From: Anaerolineales bacterium
GTDB taxonomy: Bacteria; Chloroflexota; Anaerolineae; Anaerolineales; UBA11579
Direction: 5' to 3'
Assembly: GCA_025808555.1 (NCBI GenBank)
Contig: CP075526.1
Location: 1,070,712 to 1,134,711, forward strand
Length of the DNA: 64,000 nucleotides
The position numbers and the translations under genes are program-made. Within the stretch, counting starts at the first letter, position 1; every line of letters begins with the position of its first letter. Of this stretch, positions 44,770-52,347 are shown piece by piece. The notes beneath the pieces were generated by a model. It made no database searches and was not told the origin of the DNA. It saw nothing but the letters and a program-made list of their open reading frames with translations.

Positions 44770-45867
44770 TTATTTATCTTTGATTCCTTCACGCAGCAAT
44801 TGGCGCAGGTCGTCGATGGGGCGGCGGCGGCCGGTGTCTGGGTCGATGTAGTGCCAATGCTGCCAGCCGTTGGCGGGTGCGGCGAGGGCCTCTTTGGCGG
44901 CCTGGTGAATAGAGGCGCGGCGGCCGTTGTATCTGAGCGAGCCATCGGCGAGGATGCGGGCGCTCTCGCGGCCCTTTTCGCCGAGGTAGAGGCGCTGGCC
45001 GGCTTCGAGCAGGCCGGCTTCGAGCAGGTTGCCGAAGGGAATGCGCGGCTCGCGACGGGGCTCATGCGCCTCGAAGAGCTCGGCTTCGTAGGCGACGGGC
45101 TCGATCTGGCCGATGCGGCGGCGGGCTAGACGGACGTAGGCGGGGTCTTGCTCGATGCCGATCCAGTTGCGGTGCAGGCGCTTGGCAACGGCGCCGGTGG
45201 TGCCGGAACCGAAGAAGGGGTCAAGAACTACATCGCCGGGGTTGGTACTGGAGAGCAGGACGCGGTAGAGCAATGATTCCGGCTTTTGCGTTGGGTGGGC
45301 GCTCTCGCCATCGGCGCGCAGACGCTCGCCCCCGGAGGCGATGGGGAGCAGCCAATCGCTGCGCATCTGCTTGTCTTCGTTGAGCGACTTCATGGCGTGA
45401 TAGTTGAAAGTGTACGGCGCGCCCTGCTCTTTTTGGGCCCAGAGCAGGGTTTCGTGAGCGTTGGTGAAACGGGTGCCGCGGAAATTGGGCGTGGGGTTGG
45501 CTTTGACCCAGACGATGGAGTTGAGCAGCCAGTAGTCAAGATCTTGCAGGATGTTGCCGACGCGATGGATGTTGTGATAGCTGCCGATGACCCAGAGGGT
45601 GCCGCTGGGCTTGAGGACGCGGCGGCAGGCGGCGAGCCAGGCACGAGTGAAGTCATCATAGGCGGCGAAATCATCAAAACGGTCCCAGGCTTCCTGGACG
45701 CCGCGGACCTTGGTGTTGTTGGGGCGGCGCAGCTCGCCGCCGAGCTGGAGGTTGTAGGGGGGATCGGCAAAGACGAGGTCGATGGAGTTGGCGGGGAGTT
45801 TGGCCAGCTCGGCCAGGCAGTCGCCGTGGAGGACGGAGTTGAGGGGCAGGGATGTGGCGCGGGGCAT
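44770..45867 (-). CDS. CcrM-type adenine DNA methyltransferase (GANTC-like)
   Basis: The 365-residue beta-class N6-adenine methyltransferase has its catalytic motif before the SAM motif: VFADPPYNLQLGGELRRP (about residue 31) and DPFFGSGTTGAVAKRL (about 210). Along its length it follows the Caulobacter CcrM pattern: WDRFDDFAAYDDFTRAWL, WVIGSYHNIHRVG, NPTPNFRGTRFTNAHETLLWA, HPTQKPESLLYRV, then a C-terminal domain with EPRIPFGNLLEAGLL, DGSLRYNGRRASIH and NGWQHWHY. CcrM methylates GANTC, so that target is likely. No restriction enzyme gene is adjacent, so it is probably an orphan regulatory methylase. ATG 45867 fits the family N terminus. Confidence 0.9.
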   Translation of the reverse strand: MPRATSLPLNSVLHGDCLAELAKLPANSIDLVFADPPYNLQLGGELRRPNNTKVRGVQEAWDRFDDFAAYDDFTRAWLAACRRVLKPSGTLWVIGSYHNIHRVGNILQDLDYWLLNSIVWVKANPTPNFRGTRFTNAHETLLWAQKEQGAPYTFNYHAMKSLNEDKQMRSDWLLPIASGGERLRADGESAHPTQKPESLLYRVLLSSTNPGDVVLDPFFGSGTTGAVAKRLHRNWIGIEQDPAYVRLARRRIGQIEPVAYEAELFEAHEPRREPRIPFGNLLEAGLLEAGQRLYLGEKGRESARILADGSLRYNGRRASIHQAAKEALAAPANGWQHWHYIDPDTGRRRPIDDLRQLLREGIKDK

Positions 45868-46299
45868 GAGTGCGTGGTCTCCGGCGCTTATTATGGATAA
45901 GGGGCAGGAATTGTGCGTCGGAAGCGGTGCGGGAGTTTTTGCGCCGTACGCGAAGCGGAGATGCTGCGCTGAGGGGCAAATGTAGATCAGCGGGCAAGGG
46001 CGAAAGGCGGAACAATGAGGTATTTGCATTCGCGAATCTCTTGCAGGGGCTCTGCCCCTGCGACCCCGTTGGGGGAACCTACGCTGCGCTTTGAGTTGGT
46101 TCCCCCCGAGCCCCCTCCGCAGACGCTCGTGTGAGTTGTGCATTCTGTCGCGGTTCCTCTGCGACCCGCGCCGAGGAATTGGTCTAAGGAAAGTTTTTTG
46201 TGAGCTAGGATCACACAACTTGCAAAAAGATGTTGCTCGTTAAGTCGGTGAGGGTATAGGGTGCAACTGAAAAGATATCTGGACATGGTGAGAGTTGGC
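45868..46299. other. 432-bp gap between the methylase and the RecA-like ATPase genes
   Basis: I see no gene here. It contains two palindromes, GCAGGGGC-TCT-GCCCCTGC (46043-46061) and GGGGGAACC/GGTTCCCCC (46071-46079, 46098-46106), which together look like a dispersed structured repeat. A CATAAT box at 45890-45895 on the minus strand may drive the methylase. Confidence 0.5.
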
Positions 46300-47526
46300 T
46301 TAGGCATGGTTGACAGCCTCGTGGCCGAGCGGGGTGAGGGCGTAAAGGGCGGGCGTGCCGTGGCCGCCGGGATTGGTGCGAGTGATGTAGCCGGCTGAGG
46401 CAAGCTCGTACACAAGGGTGCGGGCGCGGGAAGCGCCGGGCTGGGAAATGAGTTGTGGAGTGGCGGCTTCGCCAAGTTCGGCGAGGGTGAGGAGGAGGCT
46501 GCGGGCGGAGCGGCTGAGCCTGGCCGGCGCGGTTTGGCGATCGGCGAGGGATAGAGTAAATGTGTCTGGCGAGAAGTGGGTCTGGGCGGTGAGGGAGAGC
46601 GGCTCGACATCGCGGGCTTTGATGGTGGAGAGTTGAATGCAAGAGTCTTGCGGCGGGGATTGGGCCAGGAGCATGTGATCTACGCCAGAGGAAAGGGCGG
46701 AGGAGCCGCGGAAGACGCCTTGCTTATTGGTGTGGTGAATGACCAGCACAGCGACATCCGCCTGAAGGCTGAGGCGGCGCAGGTTGGCAAGAACGGGCTG
46801 GACGGAGAGGACATTGTTCTCATCTGTGCCGGGCATGATGTTGTTGAGGCAATCGATGACGATGAGGCCGGCGTTGAGGGAGTGAGCGCGCTGGACGAGG
46901 GGGACGACGACGTTGTCTTCAGCAAAGTTGTGGAAGGCAGGCGGGATGAAATGGAGCGGGGCTGTGCGGGGCGCGTTGAAGCCGCGCATGACAAGGGCGA
47001 GGCGAGACCAGGTGCGCTGCAAGCCGCCCTCTTCATCGACAATTAAGACTGGAGCAGGTTGCGTGGAGCGGCCGAGCCAGGGCTGGCCAGTGGCGACGCT
47101 GACGGCGAGATGGAGGGCGAGCCAGGTCTTTTTGGCGCCGGGCGCGCCGACAAGCAGGTTGAGGCTAGGACGGGCGATGACGCCTTGGACAAGGGCTGGC
47201 TGTGCTGGAGGCGGAGTTTCAAGAGCTTCCCAGGCGGAATAGACGCGCAGCTGGCCGATGTAGTCGTAGGCGAGATCGTCGGCAGCCTGTTGGACCTCAA
47301 GCTCCATGTGGGCGGCGTCAGGCCGCTCGGCGATGGAATCAAGGAAGGCCCGCTGGCGCTGGGCGTAGGTGCTGGCGGTGAGGCTGCGAACGGCGTTGTA
47401 GGCGGCCTGCCATTCCGGCGGCAAGGCTTCAGGCAACTGGGCGGCGAGGCCGTGGTGGATGAGGCGGGCGAGGATGTGAGCAGGCTCTGGCGCGGTGCTG
47501 GAGCCGGAGTCGGTGACAGCGTGCAT
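46300..47526 (-). CDS. RecA-like AAA ATPase (RepA/AAA_25 type) with C-terminal winged helix
   Basis: The 408-residue product has a central RecA-fold ATPase: SLNLLVGAPGAKKTWLALHLAVSVA (about 120-145), APVLIVDEEGGLQRT, LIVIDCLNNIMPG (Walker B) and VLVIHHTNKQGVFRGSSALSSGVDHMLL. The P-loop reads GAPGAKKT, with Lys before the catalytic Lys, as in RepA/AAA_25 proteins of plasmids and phages. The last 70 residues (ARSLLLTLAELGEAATPQLI...TLVYELASAGYITR) look like a winged-helix DNA-binding domain. A replication or DNA-loading role is inferred. It lies between the methylase and the SIR2 gene, close to the oriC candidate. It could be a relic of a mobile element. Confidence 0.75.
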   Translation of the reverse strand: MHAVTDSGSSTAPEPAHILARLIHHGLAAQLPEALPPEWQAAYNAVRSLTASTYAQRQRAFLDSIAERPDAAHMELEVQQAADDLAYDYIGQLRVYSAWEALETPPPAQPALVQGVIARPSLNLLVGAPGAKKTWLALHLAVSVATGQPWLGRSTQPAPVLIVDEEGGLQRTWSRLALVMRGFNAPRTAPLHFIPPAFHNFAEDNVVVPLVQRAHSLNAGLIVIDCLNNIMPGTDENNVLSVQPVLANLRRLSLQADVAVLVIHHTNKQGVFRGSSALSSGVDHMLLAQSPPQDSCIQLSTIKARDVEPLSLTAQTHFSPDTFTLSLADRQTAPARLSRSARSLLLTLAELGEAATPQLISQPGASRARTLVYELASAGYITRTNPGGHGTPALYALTPLGHEAVNHA

Positions 47527-47694
47527 GGAACCCCCAAGGCTGGACTGCGAAATGTTGCAAGTGGGGGGAATGTAGCAGGGATTAGCGGGGGCGAGAGGGA
47601 TTGGGGCGCGGTGTCAAGGAGGAGGTTCAGCGAAAATAACGCTCAACCAGACTAGTCAATCGCCTTTAGGATGTTACTTTCTTGGGAGGTGTTT

Positions 47695-49089
47695 CTAGAT
47701 ATTTCCTTTATCATCCTTCATTTCCTTGCTAATAAAATCGCCATTCAAAAATTTAGGCAAGGTCTCAGCACAATCACCATAAACTGAAAGTACTCGTCTT
47801 TTATCAAAATTTTGGATTCTCAATTCAAACTGTTTGGTCACTTTCTCCACAACAGAAACATCTGGGTCAAAGATAATCATTCGAGATTTCTCGTTTGTTG
47901 ATAACCACTTGCTAAGCATTCTTGAAATATATAGGTCTGCATCAGAAAAGGAGAAGCCCACGACAGCCACAATGCTGGCTTCACTGAGGGCGTCCTCGGC
48001 TCGCTCTAAGAGTGAATTTAATGAAGGAAAAATGTCAAACTTCATTGCCAGTGGAGGCACGAGCAACCCTCTTCGTTGTCCTCCACATTCCTTGCAAACT
48101 GCTATCACTGGGTAGAACGCAATATCATTGAGATAATTTTGTACAGTCGTGTTGATATCAATTAAGTGAACCTTTTGACAAGTCTCACAGAAAAACCAAT
48201 TAAGACTCCCATGAAGCTTAATAAGACGCGTCCCTGATTTTGGTGCACCACCTTGGTCATTGGTAAAATCAAGTTGATAGTTTAAGTCGTGCCCATCTTT
48301 GAGTAGCGCTAAATCCATACAGCAGTCATAGTTAGTTGTAACAATCGAGGACTTGCTGTTCCCTTTGACGTAGTCAGCTATAGCTAAGTGACCAGCATTG
48401 GGTTTTGCTGGCAACATACGACTAGATAAAAGACCGAAAAGAACTTGAAGAGTATCTTGCAAGAAGAGTACTGAAGAAAAGTCAACCCTTGGTCTTCTAA
48501 AGACCCGTCGCTCTTCTTGTGCTTGAAGATTCCCAAACAGCAGAAAGTCAACCAAATTTAGCACGTTGGGGTTTTGACTGCAGTATTCAGCAAGTTGAGC
48601 TGAAGTCAGCAAGTCTTCGATATTCTCAATCTTCTTCTCAACACAAAAATCAGCGAGTCTATTGACATCTTCGCGGTCAAGTCTTCGGGCCCTAGCCAGC
48701 ATATCTGGAAGGAGCTCTTTAACAGTGGGGATACCCGATGGTTCCGGTTTGGAAGCTCCGGCGCCTAACAAAAAGACTATATTCTCGGTTTTGGGGTCAA
48801 CTAGCTGTACTTCTTCATCAACTCCCAAGAGGTGGGCTACCAGCCTTTTTACTTCTTCTAGTAATCTTGCATAACGATGGGCGGAAGGTCGACTTGATAA
48901 CTCTGAATAGATATCAAGCCAGTCTGGGTGTAAGCTCTCCTCCCCAGACAATATATCTTCGTCAGTTATTGCTTCTCGCAACAAACTGACTGCGTGTGAA
49001 GTTGCACCTTCTTCAAGAGCAGTGATCGCCTCACTGAGCATGCTTACTTGCTCAATTGACACTTGTTCTACCCCCAACTTTATTTTCAT
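47695..49089 (-). CDS. SIR2-domain protein, A+T-rich, candidate defence NADase
   Basis: The 464-residue product contains a SIR2 NAD-binding domain: IVFLLGAGASKPEPSGIPTV (about residue 105), IVTTNYDCCMDLAL (about 252), IKLHGSLNWF with the catalytic-type histidine (about 294), a zinc-ribbon-like CETC...CKEC and VVGFSFSDADLYISRML (about 385). The first 100 residues are helical and unrecognised. Sampled stretches are 30-42% G+C against about 62% nearby, pointing to recent transfer. SIR2 domains of this stand-alone kind often deplete NAD in antiphage defence; that role here is inferred, and no partner gene is obvious. AGAGGG precedes the ATG. Confidence 0.82.
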   Translation of the reverse strand: MKIKLGVEQVSIEQVSMLSEAITALEEGATSHAVSLLREAITDEDILSGEESLHPDWLDIYSELSSRPSAHRYARLLEEVKRLVAHLLGVDEEVQLVDPKTENIVFLLGAGASKPEPSGIPTVKELLPDMLARARRLDREDVNRLADFCVEKKIENIEDLLTSAQLAEYCSQNPNVLNLVDFLLFGNLQAQEERRVFRRPRVDFSSVLFLQDTLQVLFGLLSSRMLPAKPNAGHLAIADYVKGNSKSSIVTTNYDCCMDLALLKDGHDLNYQLDFTNDQGGAPKSGTRLIKLHGSLNWFFCETCQKVHLIDINTTVQNYLNDIAFYPVIAVCKECGGQRRGLLVPPLAMKFDIFPSLNSLLERAEDALSEASIVAVVGFSFSDADLYISRMLSKWLSTNEKSRMIIFDPDVSVVEKVTKQFELRIQNFDKRRVLSVYGDCAETLPKFLNGDFISKEMKDDKGNI

Positions 49090-49129
49090 GTTCCCTCTGT
49101 ATTAATCTCTTAGAATTTTACCAGTCACT

Positions 49130-50188
49130 CTACACATTAAACCTAACGTTGATGATGTCGCCGTCCGCCATCTTGTACTCCTTGCCCTCGAGGCGGAGGC
49201 GGCCTTTGTCGCGGGCCTGGGCCATGCCGCCGAGCTCGAGGAGTTCATCGCCGGCGACGATCTCGGCGCGGATGAAGCCGCGGGCGATATCGGAGTGGAT
49301 GGCGCCGGCGGCCTCCAGGGCGCTGGCGTGCTTGCGCAGCATCCAGGCGTGGGCCTCGGGCTCGCCGACGGTGTAGAAGGTCTGCGTGTCCATCAGGTCG
49401 TAGGCGGCGCGGATGATGCGCAGGGAGCCGGGCTCCTGCAAGCCATATTCTTGTAAGAATATGGCTTGCTCATCAGCGGGCAACTGGGCCAGCTCCATTT
49501 CAAGCTTGCCTTGCAGAGCCAACACGGGCAGGCTGGAGGTGAGCGCGGGGGCAGCCTGGCCCTCGCCGAGGTTGATGACGGCGAGGATGGGCTTAAGGGT
49601 CAGGAGGCCGATGCCGGCGCTGGCAGTGATCTCGTCGTCGGTGAGGCCGGCGGTGCGCAGCGGCTTGTTATCTGAGAGGGCCGCGTGCAGTTTTTCGAAG
49701 TGGGCGATCTGGCGATCGAGGGCGGCGATATCACGGCCGCCTTTGCCGCGCTCTTCTTTGAGCTTTTGCTGCTTGCGCTCGACAATGATGAGATCGTTGA
49801 GGAGCAGCTCGTCTTCGATGGAGCGCAGGTCACGGGCGGCGTCAACGGTGGTGGCGGGGTGGGCCACGCTATCGTCCTCGAAGGCGCGCAAAACGATGAG
49901 CAGCCCGTCCATGCCACTGAGGGCGTTGAGCAGCTGGCCGCTGAGGCCCTGGGACGCCTCGCCAGAGCCCATACCGGCCACGTCGGCGAAAGAGATCTGG
50001 GCGTGCACGATCTTCTTGGAGGCGAATAGGGCAGCGAGGCGCTTGAGGCGCTCGTCTGGCACGTCGACCACGGCGGTGGTGATCTCAATGCGGCCGGCGC
50101 TCATGGCGAGCGGGCGGTTGCTGTGGGTGAGGGCGTTGAATATGGTGGTCTTGCCGGATTGCGGCAGGCCGATGATGCCTAATTTCAT
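49130..50188 (-). CDS. ychF: YchF/OLA1 family nucleotide-binding protein
   Basis: The 352-residue product is a TRAFAC-class P-loop protein that prefers ATP and binds ribosomes. MKLGIIGLPQSGKTTIFNALT is the P-loop, DVAGMGSGEASQGLSGQLLNAL the G3/switch region, and AVINLGEG holds the altered G4 motif (NxxE instead of NKxD), which is the family hallmark. The C-terminal TGS domain is visible in TFYTVGEPEAHAW and RGFIRAEIV. ATG 50188 gives the classical N terminus, but GTG 50197 lies 5 bases after a TATAAG box (50203-50208) and could be the start of a leaderless mRNA. Confidence 0.9.
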   Translation of the reverse strand: MKLGIIGLPQSGKTTIFNALTHSNRPLAMSAGRIEITTAVVDVPDERLKRLAALFASKKIVHAQISFADVAGMGSGEASQGLSGQLLNALSGMDGLLIVLRAFEDDSVAHPATTVDAARDLRSIEDELLLNDLIIVERKQQKLKEERGKGGRDIAALDRQIAHFEKLHAALSDNKPLRTAGLTDDEITASAGIGLLTLKPILAVINLGEGQAAPALTSSLPVLALQGKLEMELAQLPADEQAIFLQEYGLQEPGSLRIIRAAYDLMDTQTFYTVGEPEAHAWMLRKHASALEAAGAIHSDIARGFIRAEIVAGDELLELGGMAQARDKGRLRLEGKEYKMADGDIINVRFNV

Positions 50189-50202
50189 ACGTTGCACTAG
50201 TC

Positions 50203-50208
50203 CTTATA
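50203..50208 (-). promoter_or_regulatory. -10 box for ychF
   Basis: TATAAG on the minus strand, with GTTTGT about 17 bases further upstream as a poor -35. It predicts a transcript start near 50196-50197, on the GTG codon. Confidence 0.5.
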
Positions 50209-50244
50209 GTTAATCGAGATGCCGCACAAACCCGTACAACTTTT

Positions 50245-50380
50245 GGAGTAGCTACAGAGCTAACGCTCGGTTACGCTACTCCGCGCTTCAGTCGTACCGA
50301 GGATATAGGCGTTGACCTTCGTCTGGTGCGTACGCAATAGCTGCGCTATTGCGGTGGAGTTTGCAAAAACCGCAAACTCC
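50245..50380. repeat. three palindromes between ychF and tRNA-Leu
   Basis: GGAGTAGC/GCTACTCC (50245-50252, 50275-50282), CGCAATAG-CTGCG-CTATTGCG (50333-50353) and GGAGTTTGC/GCAAACTCC (50356-50364, 50372-50380) lie in a row. None has a T run. Confidence 0.65.
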
Positions 50381-50383
50381 ATG

Positions 50384-50412
50384 TTGACCATGCCTTTCCG
50401 GCTGATTATACT
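50384..50412 (+). promoter_or_regulatory. promoter of the tRNA-Leu gene
   Basis: TTGACC (50384-50389) and TATACT (50407-50412) are separated by 17 bases. The mature tRNA begins 13 bases later. Confidence 0.8.
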
Positions 50413-50424
50413 TTCATGCCTTTA

Positions 50425-50506
50425 GCCGAAGTGGCGGAACTGGCAGACGCGCGCGACTCAAAATCGCGTTCCCTTGGGAGTGTGGGTTCGATTCCCACCT
50501 TCGGCA
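50425..50506 (+). tRNA. tRNA-Leu (anticodon CAA)
   Basis: The cloverleaf is complete: acceptor GCCGAAG/CTTCGGC, D arm with TGGCGGAACTGGCAGACG, anticodon stem CGCGA/TCGCG around loop CTCAAAA (anticodon CAA at 50459-50461, reading UUG), a long class II variable arm and T arm GTGGG-TTCGATT-CCCAC. The discriminator base is A; CC follows but not the full CCA, so the end is added after transcription. Confidence 0.97.
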
Positions 50507-50510
50507 CCTT

Positions 50511-50540
50511 AAAAACAACGGCCCGCCGGCCGTTGTTTTT
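50511..50540 (+). terminator. terminator after tRNA-Leu
   Basis: AAAAACAACGGCC (50511-50523) pairs with GGCCGTTGTTTTT (50528-50540) around CGCC, with a T-rich end. Confidence 0.88.
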
Positions 50541-50550
50541 AGTTTATTTC

Positions 50551-50930
50551 TGTGGATAACCTGGCTTGTTTCGGTGGATAACTCAGGGGATTTGTGGATA
50601 GCAGGCTGTTGATAGCCGCTCTTCTGCCTCTGCAGTTGTCAAGCCTGGCTGTGTGTATGAGCGTGGATACTTTGAGGATAATCGGGCATATTCCCTATAG
50701 GATAGCTCTGCACGGGAGTACTCCCTATTGTCTGCTACCTGCCGTTGTGGAAAATTGCTTACGCTTTAGCCCAAGATAGCCTGCTCTTTTCAGCGTATTG
50801 GCGGCATATAGTGCTTTAGCGTGAAAATAGGGTAGCTATCCACAAATCCACAGGCCCTAAGACTAATACTAATAACTGATACAAAGAACTAAAGAGAGGG
50901 TTAGGGTTTATAGATTAAGACAAACCTTCA
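50551..50930. other. candidate chromosomal replication origin (oriC), DnaA-box cluster
   Basis: In a 430-bp gene-free stretch I find one perfect DnaA box (TGTGGATAA, 50551-50559) and 8-of-9 matches at 50573-50581, 50593-50601, 50673-50681, 50746-50754 and 50836-50844, with 7-of-9 matches at 50607-50615, 50662-50670 and 50844-50852. An A+T-rich tract with CTAATACTAATAACTGAT follows (50855-50930) and could be the unwinding element. Genes left of it (42.9-50.2 kb) all run left and genes right of it (50.9-64 kb) all run right. dnaN is 9 kb away and two parS sites are 12-13.5 kb away. A short open frame at 50594-50779 inside it is not a gene. Confidence 0.75.
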
Positions 50931-50940
50931 AAGGAGCCTG

Positions 50941-51621
50941 ATGACGACTTACATTTGGTATGGACACGCCACCTGCGCTTTTGTGATCAATGGGATGCAT
51001 GTGGTGGTTGACCCTTTCTTTCGGGAGAATGCCCAGGCGTCTATTGCGATGGACGATGTTCCGGCGGACTACATTTTGGTTAGCCATGGGCACTGGGATC
51101 ATTCGGGGGACGTGGAGCCGATAGCCCAGCGCACGGGCGCCATGATCATTGCCAATGACGAGATTGCCCGCTATTACGCTGCTAAGGGATACAAGACCCA
51201 CGGCCAGCATATTGGCGGCGGGTTCAAGCACCCGTTCGGCTATTTGAAGCTGACGCATGCGGCGCATGGGTCAGGCTTTCCCGACGGGTTCCCAGGGGGC
51301 ACGGCGAGCGGCTTTTTGCTGACCACGCCAGAGGGCAAGAAGGTCTACCTGGGCTGCGACACGGGCTTGTTCGGCGATATGGCGCTGATCGGCGATGAGG
51401 GCGTGGAGTTTGCGGCCCTGCCGATCGGCGACAACTTCACCATGGGGCCAGACGATGCTCTGAAGGCGGTGAAGCTGCTGCGGCCCAAGCGGGTGCAGCC
51501 GTATCACTACTCGACCTGGGATGTGATCAAGCAGGACGAGCACGCCTGGGTAAAACGAGTGAACGCGGAAACGGACACGGAGGCGTTCGTGATGCAGCCC
51601 GGAGACTCGCTGGAGATTTAG
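50941..51621 (+). CDS. UPF0173 metal-dependent hydrolase (metallo-beta-lactamase fold)
   Basis: The 226-residue product is a small metallo-beta-lactamase-fold hydrolase: YIWYGHATCAFVINGMHVVVDPFF at the start, the metal motif SHGHWDHSGDV (HxHxDH), a second His region LTHAAHGS and the Asp in YLGCDTGLFGDM, then QPYHYSTWDVIKQD. The substrate of the UPF0173 family is unknown. AAAGGAG precedes the ATG by four bases. It is the first gene right of the oriC candidate, and its transcript would start in the A+T-rich tract. A GCCTGCA-TTCA-TGCAGGC hairpin begins at the last base of its stop codon. Confidence 0.88.
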   Translation: MTTYIWYGHATCAFVINGMHVVVDPFFRENAQASIAMDDVPADYILVSHGHWDHSGDVEPIAQRTGAMIIANDEIARYYAAKGYKTHGQHIGGGFKHPFGYLKLTHAAHGSGFPDGFPGGTASGFLLTTPEGKKVYLGCDTGLFGDMALIGDEGVEFAALPIGDNFTMGPDDALKAVKLLRPKRVQPYHYSTWDVIKQDEHAWVKRVNAETDTEAFVMQPGDSLEI

Positions 51622-51659
51622 CCTGCATTCATGCAGGCGGCAGGCGCCGGGTCTATACT
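51621..51659 (+). promoter_or_regulatory. hairpin and -10 box before the molybdopterin oxidoreductase gene
   Basis: GCCTGCA/TGCAGGC (51621-51627, 51632-51638) is followed by TATACT (51654-51659). The box ends 7 bases before ATG 51667, so the transcript would be leaderless. Confidence 0.55.
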
Positions 51660-51666
51660 GAGGGCT

Positions 51667-52308
51667 ATGTTCGACTTCTCGAAGGATCGCCGTGAGGAAG
51701 AAGCGCGGGTGCGCAGCGAAGGGCGACTGCCGCCCGGACAATCGCTGACGCAGAAGTTCCCGGTGCTGCATTATGGGCCGGTGCCGCGCTTTAACCCGGA
51801 GACCTGGGACCTGCGCGTTTGGGGCGAGGTAGAGGAAGAGCGGCGCTGGAGCTGGGACGAGTTCAAGCAATTGCCGCGCCGCAAAGTTGTGATGGATCTG
51901 CACTGCGTGACGCGCTGGAGCAAGTTCGACACCGAGTGGGAAGGTGTGGGCTTGAAAGACCTGGTGGATAAAGGATTGATCAAGCTCAAGCCCACGGCCA
52001 AATATCTGCTGCAGCATGCAGAGTATGGCTTCACCGTGAACATCCCGATCGAGGTGGCTCTGGCGGAGAATTTTCTGCTGGCGGATATGTTCAACGGGCA
52101 ACCGCTGGACCCAGACCACGGGTTGCCGCTGCGTGGCGTGGTGGGCTACATCCGCGGGCGCGAGGATCTGGAGACGCCGTATTTGTGGAAGGGCGCCAAA
52201 TGGCTGCGCGGGCTGGAGTTCTTGACCGAGGACCAGCTGGGCTTCTGGGAGCAGGCCGGGTATCACAACCGCGCCAATGTGTGGAAGGAAGAGCGGTTCG
52301 CGCGCTAG
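51667..52308 (+). CDS. molybdopterin-binding oxidoreductase (sulfite oxidase-like)
   Basis: The 213-residue product is a short, soluble member of the sulfite-oxidase/MsrP molybdopterin fold. VVMDLHCVTRWSKFDTEWEGVGLKDLV (about residue 76) holds the cysteine that should bind molybdenum. FNPETWDLRVWGEVEEERRWSWDEFKQLP precedes it, and DHGLPLRGVVGYIRGREDLETPYLWKGAKWLRGLEF closes the fold. There is no signal peptide, so it is cytoplasmic. ATG 51667 has no ribosome site but sits 7 bases after a TATACT box. A MOSC-domain gene 6 kb downstream is also linked to molybdenum cofactor use. The substrate is unknown. Confidence 0.85.
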   Translation: MFDFSKDRREEEARVRSEGRLPPGQSLTQKFPVLHYGPVPRFNPETWDLRVWGEVEEERRWSWDEFKQLPRRKVVMDLHCVTRWSKFDTEWEGVGLKDLVDKGLIKLKPTAKYLLQHAEYGFTVNIPIEVALAENFLLADMFNGQPLDPDHGLPLRGVVGYIRGREDLETPYLWKGAKWLRGLEFLTEDQLGFWEQAGYHNRANVWKEERFAR

Positions 52309-52317
52309 CTTCTGAGC

Positions 52318-52342
52318 AGAGGCAACGGGGAGCCTCTTTTTT
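52318..52342 (+). terminator. terminator after the molybdopterin oxidoreductase gene
   Basis: AGAGGC and GCCTCT (52318-52323, 52332-52337) with an AACGGGGA loop, then five T. Confidence 0.8.
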
Positions 52343-52347
52343 GTTTA

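Noticed and set aside
50594-50779. 61-residue open frame inside the DnaA-box region
   Set aside because: No ribosome site, and much of it is built from DnaA-box-like and palindromic sequence.
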